The translations under genes were made by a program, and so were the position numbers. From Linepithema humile (lineage: Eukaryota; Arthropoda; Insecta; Hymenoptera; Formicidae), in NCBI RefSeq assembly GCF_040581485.1, contig NC_090130.1, positions 13,552,656-13,616,655 of the forward strand: 64,000 nt of DNA, read 5' to 3'. Shown here in pieces: positions 35,225 through 45,971 of the stretch (position 1 is its first letter; every line of letters starts with the position of its first letter). A model generated the notes under the pieces. That model did not search any database. It saw nothing but the letters and a program-made list of their open reading frames with translations, and was not told the DNA's origin.

Positions 35225-36094
35225 CTAGACACCGAGAACCAGGTTTCCACCTTCCTTGGTGGCCCCTACCCCCTCCACGAACACTTTCCAGCTCCCGGTG
35301 ACAAGACCTGGATTCTGCTTTTCCAGCCGCTTCAAGACCGTGATCGCGCCCTCGGGAGGTCCCGGGACCCAAACCACCGCCCTGTGCTGCCTTTGGAGCG
35401 CGTCTATGCCCATCACCCTGAGCTTGGCGCCCTCCCACGGAATGATGCCGCCGATCCGCCCCACGAGCCAACCCAGCGACGCCTCGTCCGCGCATCTTAC
35501 CACCGCCACACCGCTCCTTAGAGAGGTGCTATGGAATCTGGGCACCGGACCTTCTTGGATTCCGTCGATCTCTTTCGAGACCGCACCCCTCAACAGAGTC
35601 AACTGCTCTGCAGTGATCTCTGCCTCGGGGTAGCCTTCCGCCACAATCACCCTCGCCAGAGGGTCAGCAGCGTCCGAATAGGCATGGTGCCCATGAGCCC
35701 TTTGCCTCTTCAGCGGACGGCCGCCCGATGTTTCATTGGAGCCCTTCCGACGTTTACCATCGGTGTGCCCCTTCACCACCTCCGCCGGCGTACAAAGGGG
35801 AGCCACGGGAAGAGAGCGAGCCCCTTCCAGAGCCCCTGCTCTCATCCGCTTTGCCCTCCTTCTTTAGGCCCCGCACCGGTTTTTCTTAACTGGAGGTGAA
35901 GCCTCTTGCCGCGCAGCCGGGCCGGTTTCACTTCCGGAGCCCTTAAGGATCCCGTCCGTCACCACCGTCCCAGCTCTTTCCCTCGGAGACCCGTCACGCG
36001 AGCCCTCCCGATCTCCCACTTTGTCCTCTAAGTTTAAATTAAGACAGTCCATAGTGGTCCCACGAGCAGCTAGGGAATTACACGGTTCGCCCAC
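35225..36094 (-). pseudogene. LINE ORF1 (Gag-like), one in-frame stop
   Basis: Upstream partner of the ORF2 at 31,861-35,093, same strand, 131 bp away. The frame starts MGEPCNSLAARGTTMD at 36,094, has one TAA at about 35,864-35,866, and continues to 35,225. The C-terminal half (VAVVRCADEASLGWLVGRIG, AVVWVPGPPEGAITVLKRL) is typical of the LINE ORF1 domain with RRM-like folds. I do not see CCHC knuckles. GC-rich, unlike its AT-rich surroundings, as expected for this LINE family. Confidence 0.7.
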
Positions 36095-36591
36095 GCAGAG
36101 CCCCGCATGCGTTGGTAAGGCTGGATACTCTGGGGTTTTGCCCGGTTCCCCAGAGGCATCGTTCGCGACACTGCTTCTTCAGTGACATGCAGCCATCGCC
36201 ACGATGGCTTACAACTTGGCTTGGGGAGCTGGTCCGCGGCAACGGTCTTCCCTTAGCCTCCACAGGGTTTTACTTCCGTGGGGCCAGGTTATAACCGCCA
36301 CTACCCAGCAGCACTGAGTCCCCTCAGAGAGCTCAAACCTACTGGGCGTCCTCCTATCCGCCACCTTGGAGACGCGCCCGGTGGGTAGCTCAACCCCCGG
36401 GAGGTATATAGGTATAATATTGTTATAAATAAAACAAAAAAGTAAAAACCTAAAAAAGACAAAAAAGTAAAAACAAAAGACAAAAAAAAATAAAAAACAA
36501 AAAAAAAACCGAGAAGCACAGTCAATAATATACTTCAAGTATCGACATTTGACGATAACCTCCGCGTGGTGTACCTTGGGCAGCTAGGTTG
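36095..36591 (-). other. LINE 5' region and AT-rich boundary
   Basis: 36,095-36,400 is GC-rich and probably 5' UTR of the LINE. 36,400-36,540 is A-rich on the plus strand (AAAACAAAAAAG-like units), with TATAGGTATAATATTG before it. A short GC-richer piece at 36,541-36,591 precedes the MULE TIR fragment. No gene. Confidence 0.5.
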
Positions 36592-36706
36592 CATAACTTA
36601 TTGCTGGATAATATTGTCAGAATGAATATTATCAAAAAATATATAAATAACGTTTACAGTCTTCATTTAAAAGTATTACTGATAGTAGCTATAAAATATT
36701 TAATTT
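36592..36706 (-). repeat. inner piece of the right TIR of the 45.6 kb element
   Basis: Reverse complement of about 6,530-6,646. Shared words include ACTTATTGCTG, AAAAATATATAAATA, ACAGTCTTCATTTAAAAGTA and AAAATATTTA. It stops at an LTR-like end (TGAAACCG) and resumes, with a gap, at 51,116. The original right TIR has thus been pushed apart by 14.4 kb of later insertions. Confidence 0.8.
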
Positions 36707-37080
36707 TGAAACCGTATGAGCTTCGGCGGACACGGTATAGCTTGCCGGAATCCGGGTTTGTTCGGTTGGGGGTACGTCGATAAAATAAATTAGACATGTC
36801 CAAACGCCGGCTCCGGAGTCAAAGTGGAGAGCGAGAATTTCCCCCTCTCCAGATGCTCGCCGCTCGACTGTCAGCGCGAGGTGCAGTGCGGGGAAAAGAG
36901 CCGCCGATCCCTACTATCGAAGTCTCGTGTTCCTCCCTTGCACCTCACTAACAAGTGAAAAGCCTGATCGAACAGTGAAGGAGTATAGAGTAACCCGAAA
37001 CTGTTCTTACGACCTTTGTATTAAACTGGATGATCTGTTTATAAACATAACTATTTCTTTACACGGTAGTCGGAGCGTAT
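36707..37080 (-). repeat. LTR remnant, minus orientation
   Basis: 36,707-36,780 is the reverse complement of about 41,640-41,710, the end of the LTR at 40,449-41,710. Shared blocks are GAGCTTCGGCGGAC, CCGGAATCC and TCGGTTGGGGGTA. The remainder to about 37,080 does not match that LTR, so it is either a diverged subfamily or another element. It sits exactly where the MULE TIR breaks. Confidence 0.5.
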
Positions 37081-40000
37081 GTCGTGACTAATGTGGGGTA
37101 GTGATGTGAAAATTTGAAAGAATTGATTCTAAAAATCGATTCATTTATTTTTATCGAATTGATTTTTAGAATCGATGCATCGATTGCAAAAAAAATCGAT
37201 TTTTTAAATTATATTACATATTACATATTGACATAGAGTTGCCACTTTTCGGAAAAATGAGAAAAATATAGTTATGTAATGAAGCAAGGAAAAATTATAA
37301 AAATTTTAAAATAGTTCAATTAAATCAAAAATTCTATTTAATAATATGAAATGAGAATCAAAGTTGTTATTGTTAAAAAAAGATCTACAAAATAAGTTTA
37401 TAAAATTATTACTTTTTATTGTTAAACTTTGGTATTTATTACAATCACAGCATAAATGAAAATTATATTTGTTATAATATATCACAGCTAAATGAGCTAG
37501 GTATGTATTTATAATATATTATTTTTACAATAATTTGCGCTTCTCTCTTCTCTCATAAAAATTATGTTCATTATAATATATTACCTACAGCTAGGTATAT
37601 ACTTATATATATTTTTTTTAAATCTGACAATAAAAACGAAACAAATATCTTTTTTTTAATCATAAAATAAACTATGTACAGTTGTTCTGTTCGATCACCA
37701 ATACTTTTTGTTTAAAGAACTTAAAAATATAATTTTGGAAGCCCTTTTTCCCTTTAACCGATTGCGCTTCTCTGTAATGACATCACCGGCTTTACTGAAT
37801 AATCTTTCACATGGTACGGAGGTACCAACGACGACCAAATATTTTAAAGCTATTTGGTACAGACGTGGATACAGTGCTTTCAATTGCTGCCAAGTTTTTA
37901 AAGGGCACTCTTTTCTGTCCATTACTGGAGAGTTGAGATATTGTTGAAAATCAGCCGGTATGCCTCCGCTCTCTCCAAATTCGTCTAAATTTTTAGATTT
38001 AGATGTCATCAGTTCGTCGTGTACATTCCACAAATCATATTTTTTAATATTGCTTTCGATATTCAGATTAGTATTGTTATTTTTTGGGGTATTTTCTTTT
38101 TCGGATTCAAATATCTCTTTCATAAGTTCAATTACTTTTGTTTGAGCATATAAAACTGCGGTAATACTTTGAAAGTGCATTTTTTTATAACGTGGATCTA
38201 ACAACGTTGATATTGCTAAAAAAACTATTTTTTTCTATATTTGATTTTTCTGAATAAAATCTGCGTTGTATTTGATTCAGAACGTTCTGTTGGAGACATG
38301 TAGATATTTCTGTTTTCGGAATTATCCGATTGAAAGTCACCATTAAGCAGTTAACAATTGGGATGATTTTACTGCATGTTATATATTTTTCTCCCAAAAC
38401 TTCTCTTGTAACTGCTTCTATTGGAGAAAGTATTTTACACGCATCTTCAATGACTTTCAATTCCGCATGAGTTATCATTTCTGGTGAATTTGCTATTCCC
38501 AATATTGAGTTATTGATAAGTACCGTGCTCACATGATTTGCTAACTGCAAAAATCTCGATAGCATCAGAAACATTGAATTCCATCGGGTCTCACATTCTT
38601 GTTTTAGATTCAAAATTTTATCATCCGTTTTGCCTTCCTGTTTTTGCATTTTTTTAAGTGCATCTGTAGCATTAACACTGCGCTTAAAAAAAGTAACGAT
38701 CTGTTTGATCTTTTTAATTACTGGTTTCAATTCCTGTGTTGAAGATATAGCATCTTGTATCATCAAATTCAATGAATGGGCGAAACATAGAACATGTTTG
38801 TTACTTCCAAATGTATCGCACACAGCTTTTTTCATGTTGGCAGCATTATCAGTGATTACAGCACGTATACTTGTATCCTGTATACTCCATTCTTCACAAA
38901 TATCTTTGAAAACTTGAGATATATAGGCTGACTCGTGTCGGTGTTCAAGTTCTTGCATTCCAAGATCTATTAATTCTAGAGTGAGGTTTTCAAAGTCAAT
39001 ACAGTGCACTGTTATACCTAAAAATCCTTTCGTATTGTATGGATCAGTCCATATATCCGAAGTAAGAGACAAATTCTTGATGCTTGACAAGATAGCTTTA
39101 ATTTTGCTTTGTATAACATGATATTTATCATCCAAACGGGTTGTAATTGTTTTTCTGCTAGGAATTTTGTATAGTGGTGCTGCTACTTTCATAACTGCTC
39201 TAAAACCTTCATTATCAACAATTGAGAAGGGTTGATGATCTTTAGCAATCATATATACAATACTGTTAGTAAGCTGAGCAGCTATAGTTCCTCCATCTAA
39301 AAATAAAGAATTTTTTGAAATTTAACAACATTCGTATGCAAATCAAAAATTGAAAATTTAATGTTGATGCTTATTTTTGTAATAAAATTTTATCCACATC
39401 TTTGAATCCTATTAATGTGTACATATTGCACATGAATATATAAACATATATATATGAATATAAAATAGAATATAAACATTTATATATGAATATAAAAACA
39501 TGAGTATATAAAGAGTAAAAACAATAAGAATATCCCAATTTTGTTTGAAGAAAAACAATTTTAAATTTTAAGCTTATGAATTGTAAATTAAATACTAATT
39601 GTCCACGTACTACATACGTGTGTTTACAAACCCTGTATTATTTATTTGATAGCATAATACCATCACTTGAAAACTTAAGTTTATTATACAGGGTGAGGCA
39701 AAAGTATGGAAACCCCCGAATAAGTTTTGAGGAAGCATTTTACGAAAAAATGTTAAATACAAAAGTTTTAGGAAATTTCTCTGGCTTTTCAATGGTGACC
39801 TTGGATTTAACCTTGACCGTGACCTTGAAGGTCATATGAAGGTCAAGTCCATTTTTTTAAATAGGAACCCCCATTTTTCATCGTAGATTCAGAAAGAGCG
39901 GAAAATTTTACATCGGAATATGACCTTGACAGTGACCTTGAAGGTCATATCGAGGTCACGGCCATTTTTTCAAAAAACGAGAACGTCTATTTTTATCGTA

Positions 40001-40448
40001 CATTTGGAAAATTTTAAGGTAAATGTCACGTTAAGCTCCCCTTCCCTCCACAAACAAGAGGGAGATATGTTTTCCTATGTATTTTGACATGCTGATTTCA
40101 AATCCGGAGCAATTTTTTGGCACTGTTCAGTAGGTTCCGAGAAAAACGTAAAAAATACCAAAAAAATTCCTAGAAGGCCCTTGTATTACATGTCAATTTA
40201 GTATGCCAAGGGGCCTTCTAGGAATTGGGACAAGTGGTTATCTATTGGTACTTTGGTCATTGGCAAAGTGCGAAGAAGTTCTAAAATTTATTTTCACGAT
40301 AATTGCATAGTCCTCCGAAAAGCAGAGTAACAGTTCTTGTCAGGGTACCATAGTTAGTGAAGAATACGACACAGTAATTTTTGTAAGGTCCCTTTTGGGT
40401 TAATAAAAGATCACTTCAGTGTGACATTTTCTGTTTCCTTACTACTGA

Positions 40449-41710
40449 TGTAACGGTGCAGCCCGCAAGCTGCATCGTTACGGCTACGGACCGTCCATCG
40501 TCCGTAGCCCACCAAGGGCGCATCGAGCGCCGATAAGCTTTTTGTCAAAAACAGCGGCGGTCAACCGCCGAAAATCCCCCACACCCGACCGTTCCGAAAT
40601 TCCGTTTTGTGGGGGACTCGCCGCCGAAACCGCCGATGCTTGCCGATTCAAAGCCGTTCGGCTGCCAGCCGGGTATAAAAGACGCCCGGCTGAACGTCTT
40701 CTCACCAGACTCCGTTCGCTGATAGACAGCGAACATCCCTCTACGAGTGTCCTCGTAATCCTCAACCGAGCATACTCGGTTTTTCGTTATACCTGTTCCA
40801 GCACACGAGTATCCTCGTGTACCGCCGAGCGTCCTCGGTATTCTTGATTCCCGCATACGAATCTATTCGTATACCCGCCGAGCGTACTTGGCTCCTCTAG
40901 GCCACCGAACTTCGTATTGCGGGCATTTCCGCGTACCAAGCTAAGTCGCCGTTCTAAGATTCCGCCTTCGTACGAGCATCCTCGTACTCCCGCCGAGCGT
41001 AATCGGCAGCCTAAGTCCTGCTATCGCGTTTATTCGCCGGGATTTCAAAACCGTAATCCGTCCGGCAAGCAAAACCGCGTCGACCAATCCGCGCCGCCGA
41101 ATAGTCCGCATCGATCTACGATCGAACAGACTCGCGATACTACGAACGCACTCACCGACAAGCGCTCCGTCTTGTACCAACCGTTGCGACACAATCGCCC
41201 GCGCTTGCGCTCTCGCCGACCGCACCAGGACGCCTCACGTCATACTAAATAATTATTTCACCGCCGTTCAAATAATTATTTCATTATTGCCGATACTTCA
41301 CATTTATTTTCACGTATACTTCGCATTTATTTTTCGCCACCTTAAATAATTATTTCACCGCCGCTCAAATAATTATTTCACCATTAACGATATTTCGCAT
41401 TTATCTTCACGCTACTCTGTATTCATTCCACGCCGCTTTAAAGAACTATTTCGCTATCATTTGTTAATTATTTCACCGATATTTGGCTATTTTGTATGCT
41501 CTTTCGAATTCATCTTGCACACGCTTCGCATGTATACACGAGCATTGAAGCAGATCATTCGAGACAAACCATATCTACATCTTTCTGAATAAACGCTGTT
41601 TCATTATTTTGTTATATAAACGAGCATTTGGTTTATTTGACATACCCCCAACCGACCGAACTTGGATTCCGGCGAGCTACTCCGCGTCCGCCGAAGCTCA
41701 CACGGTTTCA
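40449..41710 (+). repeat. solo LTR
   Basis: 1,262 bp, starting TGTAACGGTGCAGCCC and ending CACACGGTTTCA. AATAAA at 41,588-41,593 and the 3' block from TACCCCCAACCG are U5-like and recur, inverted, at 36,707-36,780. The short flanks CTGA and CTGT differ by one base. No pol or gag follows, so recombination between two LTRs is the simplest reading. It sits 24 bp upstream of the DD41D start codon. Confidence 0.6.
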
Positions 41711-41734
41711 CTGTCTCTGGTAGTTTACTTCCAA

Positions 41735-42811
41735 ATGGCTTCTCTAACAGAGCAAGAAAGAATTTCTCTTTTAATGATGAGAGGTTGGGGGGACAGGCAG
41801 AGATCGTACAATAAAGTTGTGGATTTATTTAATGCGACGTTCCGCGTTGGCAAAGCAGGTATTTCTAAGGGAACTGTTTCTAAAACTATTCGGCGATTTG
41901 AAGAAACTGGAAGTAATAAAAGTCGTCCAAAACCTGGACGGCCGAAATCCGAAACAAACGAAGAACATCAATTTGAAGTAGCCCTATCATTCGTTGAAAA
42001 TCGTAGATTATCTACTAAAAATGGAGCTCGACAGCTTGGAATGAGCCAACGTTCAGTTCTTAGGAATTTAAAACACGTAAAATTTCATCCTTACAAAATT
42101 TATCTTTACCAAGAGTTAAATGAAGATGATTTTGACCGTCGAGTGCAATTTTGTGAAATTATGATGGATAGAATTTATCAGGATCCTAATTTTCTGCACC
42201 TTATCGCTTTTACAGATGAATCCACATTTCAACTTAATGGGGAAATTAATCGTCATAATTTCAGGTATTGGAGCGATGAAAATCCTCATTGGCTACTTGA
42301 AGCTCATACACAAACACCACAAAAGTTGAATGTATGGACAGGCTTAATAAAAGATCGAATAATTGGGCCTTTTTTCATACAAGGCAATTTGGATAGAGAA
42401 AAATATCTGGATTTGCTCATAAACGACATCGTTTCAGCTATACAAGAAATAACTGGCGATGATTTTAATGAGGTTTGGTTCCAACAAGACGGTGCACCAC
42501 CGCATTATCGAAATATTGTAAGAGATTACTTGAATGTTACATTCCCGAATCGGTGGATAGGTCGGAGAGGAACAATCGAATGGCCAGTAAGGTCCCCTGA
42601 CCTGGCTCCACCTGACTTTTTTCTTTGGGGTTACATAAAAAGTAAAGTTTACATAACCCAACCTCGTGATTTAGCAGAATTGAGACAGCAAATCGTAGAT
42701 GTTTGCACACAAATACCGCCTGAAATGGTGTTCAGTGCTATTAAGAATTTTTATATTCGACTAGGGCGCTGCCAAATAGTCGATGGAAGACACTTTGAAC
42801 ACTTGCCTTAA
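41735..42811 (+). CDS. DD41D transposase (rosa/visitor-like)
   Basis: Intact 358-residue frame. I start at the Met of MASLTEQERISLLMMRGWGD rather than the upstream in-frame Met, because upstream sequence belongs to the LTR and does not look like transposase. The N-terminal half has a helix-turn-helix (ISKGTVSKTIRRFEET), then a GRPK linker (KPGRPKSETNEEH). The catalytic blocks are FTDESTFQL, WFQQDGAPPHY and SPDLAPPDFFLWG. 41 residues lie between the second and third Asp, which places it in the DD41D group of the IS630/Tc1/mariner superfamily. It cuts and pastes the element in the nucleus by binding its TIRs. This is the only fully open transposase in the window. Expression is uncertain because the LTR has replaced its original 5' region. 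Confidence 0.93.
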   Translation: MASLTEQERISLLMMRGWGDRQRSYNKVVDLFNATFRVGKAGISKGTVSKTIRRFEETGSNKSRPKPGRPKSETNEEHQFEVALSFVENRRLSTKNGARQLGMSQRSVLRNLKHVKFHPYKIYLYQELNEDDFDRRVQFCEIMMDRIYQDPNFLHLIAFTDESTFQLNGEINRHNFRYWSDENPHWLLEAHTQTPQKLNVWTGLIKDRIIGPFFIQGNLDREKYLDLLINDIVSAIQEITGDDFNEVWFQQDGAPPHYRNIVRDYLNVTFPNRWIGRRGTIEWPVRSPDLAPPDFFLWGYIKSKVYITQPRDLAELRQQIVDVCTQIPPEMVFSAIKNFYIRLGRCQIVDGRHFEHLP

Positions 42812-43955
42812 GAGTGTCCTTAAAGGCATCGATCACGCCACGGTGGTGGGTTTGAAAGCTTCAGACCGGAAACGATCGCATTTTCACACACACACACACA
42901 CACACGCGCGCGCGCGCTGGACAAGAGTTCACCTTCACGCGGTGTCCGGTGATAACAGGCATTCCTGGTTAACGAACTCACTTATATACAATTTTTTTGG
43001 TATTTTTTACGTTTTTCTCGGAACCTACTGAACAGTGCCAAAAAATTGCTCCGGATTTGAAATCAGCATGTCAAAATACATAGGAAAACATATCTTCCTC
43101 TCGTTTGTGGAGGGGGGGGGGAGCTTAATGTGACATTTATCTTAAAACTTTCCAAATGTACGATAAAAATAGACGTTCTCGTTTTTTGAAAAAATGGCCG
43201 TGACCTCGATATGACCTTCAAGGTCACTGTCAAGGTCATATTCCGATGTAAAATTTTCCGCTCTTTCTGAATCTACGATGAAAAATGGGGGTTCCTATTT
43301 AAAAAAATGGACTTGATTTTCATATGACCTTCAAAGTCACGGTCAAGGTCAAATCCAAGGTCACCATTGAAAAGCCAGAGAAATTTCCTAAAACTTTTGT
43401 ATTTAACATTTTTTCGTAAAATGCCTTCCTCAAAACTTATTCGGGGGTTTCCATACTTTTGCCTCACCCTGTAGATTAAAACAAGTACAAATTGTAAATA
43501 CCTGCATATGAATTTATTTTATTGAAAGCTGCAGTAATAGAGGCTGCAGGGGCAGGCTTTTTTTTAGTTCTACTGTCCGAAATTAGATTAGAAATTACAT
43601 CATTGTTATTGAGTTCTGAGTCTGATGTTAACGTAAGTGAAGATTGTGAAGGTAATACTACATCGATATCTTCTGAGTTACTGGTAGAAGGCACGTTGTG
43701 TAAGTCTGGATCATCAATATCAATGTTGTCATTGTCATCTCGATTTTCTGAATAAGAAATTTTCTTTTGGAGTGGATGTTTGGTAATTATGTCCTCATGT
43801 TTTCTCTTCATATGATTAATTAAATTGGTTGTGTTTCCATAATGTTTGTATATGGAATGACACAAACGACAACGTGAAGATATACTGTCAATCCTTTGAA
43901 AGTATTCTCTTATCCCCTTACATTGCTTTCGTTTTCTTGATGTTTTATTATTCAT

Positions 43956-44477
43956 TGTTTATAGATGTTATTTGCATTTATCTAAAAACAACAATATAAC
44001 TTTAAAGGCTGGTTATCATCAACAAACGTGACGCATAATTATTATCAATCTCAAAATGAACGCTTTTACTAGATTTATATTGACTGAATTATATCTTGTG
44101 TATATCTTTTTGTTAATCAAAAATAAAATAATCTAATAAATTCAATTTTTGTGGCAAACAATTTTTGTAATAAACATTGAAACATTCTAATCTCACTCAT
44201 ATAACTGATATTTTTAATTACATAACCAATTTTTGGTTCTTGTTTCTTGTATATGTTCAAATATAACTTTAGACTTTAGAGACTTTTCAATATAACTATT
44301 TGAGCTAATAAGATTAATCATAATTTTATCATTGCTATATTATTTATATTTAACTTACAAAAACACCTTTACATCCTAAATAATTGTTCTTATTCAACCT
44401 TTAACCTTTTTCTATGTATGACGACCGATATTCTATGTGACATGCGAGAGTTTGTTTTTTGTTTTCTAATGACTCTG
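43956..44477. other. 5' flank of hAT 2 gene, AT-rich
   Basis: Probable promoter and 5' part of the hAT 2 element. I see no gene or clear repeat. Confidence 0.4.
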
Positions 44478-44767
44478 GCCATATGGGTGAATTCCCACTG
44501 AGCGCATCACGCGTTGCATCACGAATTATGGCTTCAGCAGACCAGCGCGATGACGCGACACGCAACGTGCGATAATCCAATGAACATATAGTTTTCACCT
44601 TCCACGATCGAAAAGCTGTATGCTCAATTGGGTTATCGCGCGTCGCGTGTCACGTCATCGCGCTGGTCTGCTGGAGCCATTAGCCAATCAAAACATCCTA
44701 TTTTATTGCATCATATAAAATGATGACATGACGCGCCCAGTGAGACAGTGGAAATTCACTCATATTT
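44478..44767. mobile_element. palindromic MITE in hAT 2
   Basis: The ends read ATATGGGTGAATTCCCACTG and, reverse-complemented, ATATGAGTGAATTTCCACTG. Inside, GCGATGACGCGACACGCAAC at 44,548-44,567 matches the complement of 44,635-44,665 as part of a longer imperfect stem. About 290 bp, non-coding. Confidence 0.75.
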
Positions 44768-44930
44768 TGGTGCTTAGAAATTAGAAATGAAAGCTTCTTA
44801 TTGGATATCGGAAGTCGCATGTCATATCGTCAGGCACAGTGTCAATCCTGTATTATATTGCGTGTTAAAATAGCGCAATCATAAAAAAGAATCGATTCTT
44901 TAAAAAAAGGAATCGATTCTATTATAAAAT

Positions 44931-45248
44931 AAAAAATATATTAGTTGTTTTCAATATAATTATATTTATACAAACAGGAAAATGAATAAATAAAATAACA
45001 TATCCAACAATTTATAAATAATTGTTTTCTTTCTTAATTATTGCCTGTGAATTAATATATATAATTTTTTATTAAAAATAAATATTTTTCGATTTTATTA
45101 ATAAACCTTTATTAATAAGTTATAATTGATGTGTATTACATATAATCGATATGAGAAATTGCAAATATTCTCAACGCAGAGAATGTCAAATAAATTTATT
45201 ATTTATTTTATGTGGAGATGCGAATGATTATGATATTTCGTACGAAAA
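44931..45248. other. AT-rich, nothing recognised
   Basis: No gene. May include part of hAT 2, or MULE TIR remnants too diverged to see. Confidence 0.4.
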
Positions 45249-45971
45249 AGCCCATACAGCACACAAAGATTGCATACACATTGCATCAATCTTTCATCGC
45301 AATGTTGCAATATTGCAAATTTACTGCAAAATGTTGTTGCATCATTGCTGTGGGATTGCAACAACGTTAAAATGTCCGCCTTTAGGAAGATTGTAACGAA
45401 ATATTACAGTAATATTGCAATGTAATGAATTTGCAATAATGCATTGTTATTGCAATCTTAGAATAATGTTGTATATATGTTTATTTATTCGGACATTTAT
45501 TTGTCCGATTTCTGAACAATCAGTTCAATATCTGAATTCCCTGTGTTAGGGTCGTATCAGAAAAATTTAACTGATAAAAATAGTTACTAAGGTCTTTAAT
45601 CTTACTAGTCACTCTTTGAGTGAAGTTTTATATCATCATGACTAAAACTTAAATACGAGATAGATTTTGCAACGCGCGTCGCATAACGGTAAACGAACGA
45701 ACTACTCAGAGAGAAATACAGGTCAAAGAAACGTCTAATAGACATCGTCTATAGACGTCTATAGACGATGTCTATTAGACGTTTCTTCGACCTGTATTTT
45801 TCCCTGGATAGCGATTACCGAATATTGCTCTTGTAATGTTTTTGCAATGTTGCTGTCACATTCTCATGAAATATTACAATTCAATGTTCCAATAATCTCT
45901 CAACAATATTACATTGTAACTTGCAAGATTGTAACATTGCTGCAATGTAAATGCAATGTTTTGTGCTGTAT
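45249..45971. repeat. TIR element rich in GCAATATTGCAA words
   Basis: The left side starts CCCATACAGCACA and the right side ends with its complement near 45,971. Both arms carry many ATTGCAA and TTGCAAT words (45,265-45,470 and 45,830-45,965). The middle (45,475-45,710) is a different unit that also occurs at 50,505-50,735 (inverted) and 53,505-53,745. So a second repeat has been inserted or shared. Confidence 0.65.
45718..45797. repeat. 80-bp near-perfect palindrome
   Basis: From ACAGGTCAAAGAAACGTCTA to its complement, around GTCTATAGACGTCTATAGAC, with one mismatched position (AAAG against TTCG). Non-coding. Confidence 0.9.

Larger units (their letters stand above)
39689..43471 (+). mobile_element. 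IS630/Tc1/mariner DD41D element with 0.48 kb TIRs
   Basis: TA duplication at 39,687-39,688 and 43,472-43,473. TIRs start CAGGGTGAGGCAAAAGTATG and extend about 480 bp: 39,689-40,169 against 42,991-43,471. The TIRs contain repeated GACCTTGAAGGTCATAT words (39,820, 39,940 and mirrored). Inside are an unassigned 0.28 kb block (40,170-40,448, with CTAGAAGGCCC and its complement), a solo LTR, and the open transposase. Without the LTR the element is about 2.5 kb. The (CA)n/(CG)n run at 42,887-42,918 lies 3' of the gene. Confidence 0.93.
37695..43955 (-). pseudogene. hAT transposase, two exons, frameshifted
   Basis: Exon 1 (43,955-43,502) encodes a BED finger (CRLCHSIYKHYGNTTNLINH, then MKRKH) and an acidic linker, ending NKINSYA. 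A GT donor at 43,500-43,501 and an AG acceptor at 39,297-39,298 would join it to DGGTIAAQLTNSIVYMIAKD in frame. That restores the conserved hAT sequence order, so a spliced 4.2 kb intron is likely. Exon 2 has the catalytic blocks SLTSDIWTDPYN, AVITDNAANMKKAV, CFAHSLNLMIQDAI and CETRWNSMFLML. A frameshift near 38,200 precedes the C-terminal part (LDPRYKKMHF, LVVVGTSVPCERLFSKAGD). Nearly all of the intron is the DD41D element. Without it the intron would be about 0.42 kb. Confidence 0.85.
37100..44930 (-). mobile_element. hAT element 2 (ZBED-type), interrupted
   Basis: The left edge has TAGTGATGTGAAAATTTG followed by several AATCGATTC-type subterminal repeats (37,120-37,205). Similar AATCGATTC repeats recur at 44,890-44,922, near the other edge. 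The terminal TIR on the right is not recognised, so bounds are approximate. A BED-finger exon at 43,502-43,955 and the transposase body at 37,695-39,296 are on the minus strand. A DD41D element, a solo LTR and a MITE are nested within. Confidence 0.7.

Noticed and set aside
33900..35633. Long plus-strand frames opposite the RNase H-bearing LINE
   Set aside because: Antisense shadows of GC-rich ORF1/ORF2; no domains.
40484..41252. Arg/Ser-rich frames on both strands
   Set aside because: Inside the solo LTR. They reflect GC-rich repeats of GAGCGTACTCGG-type words, not a gene.
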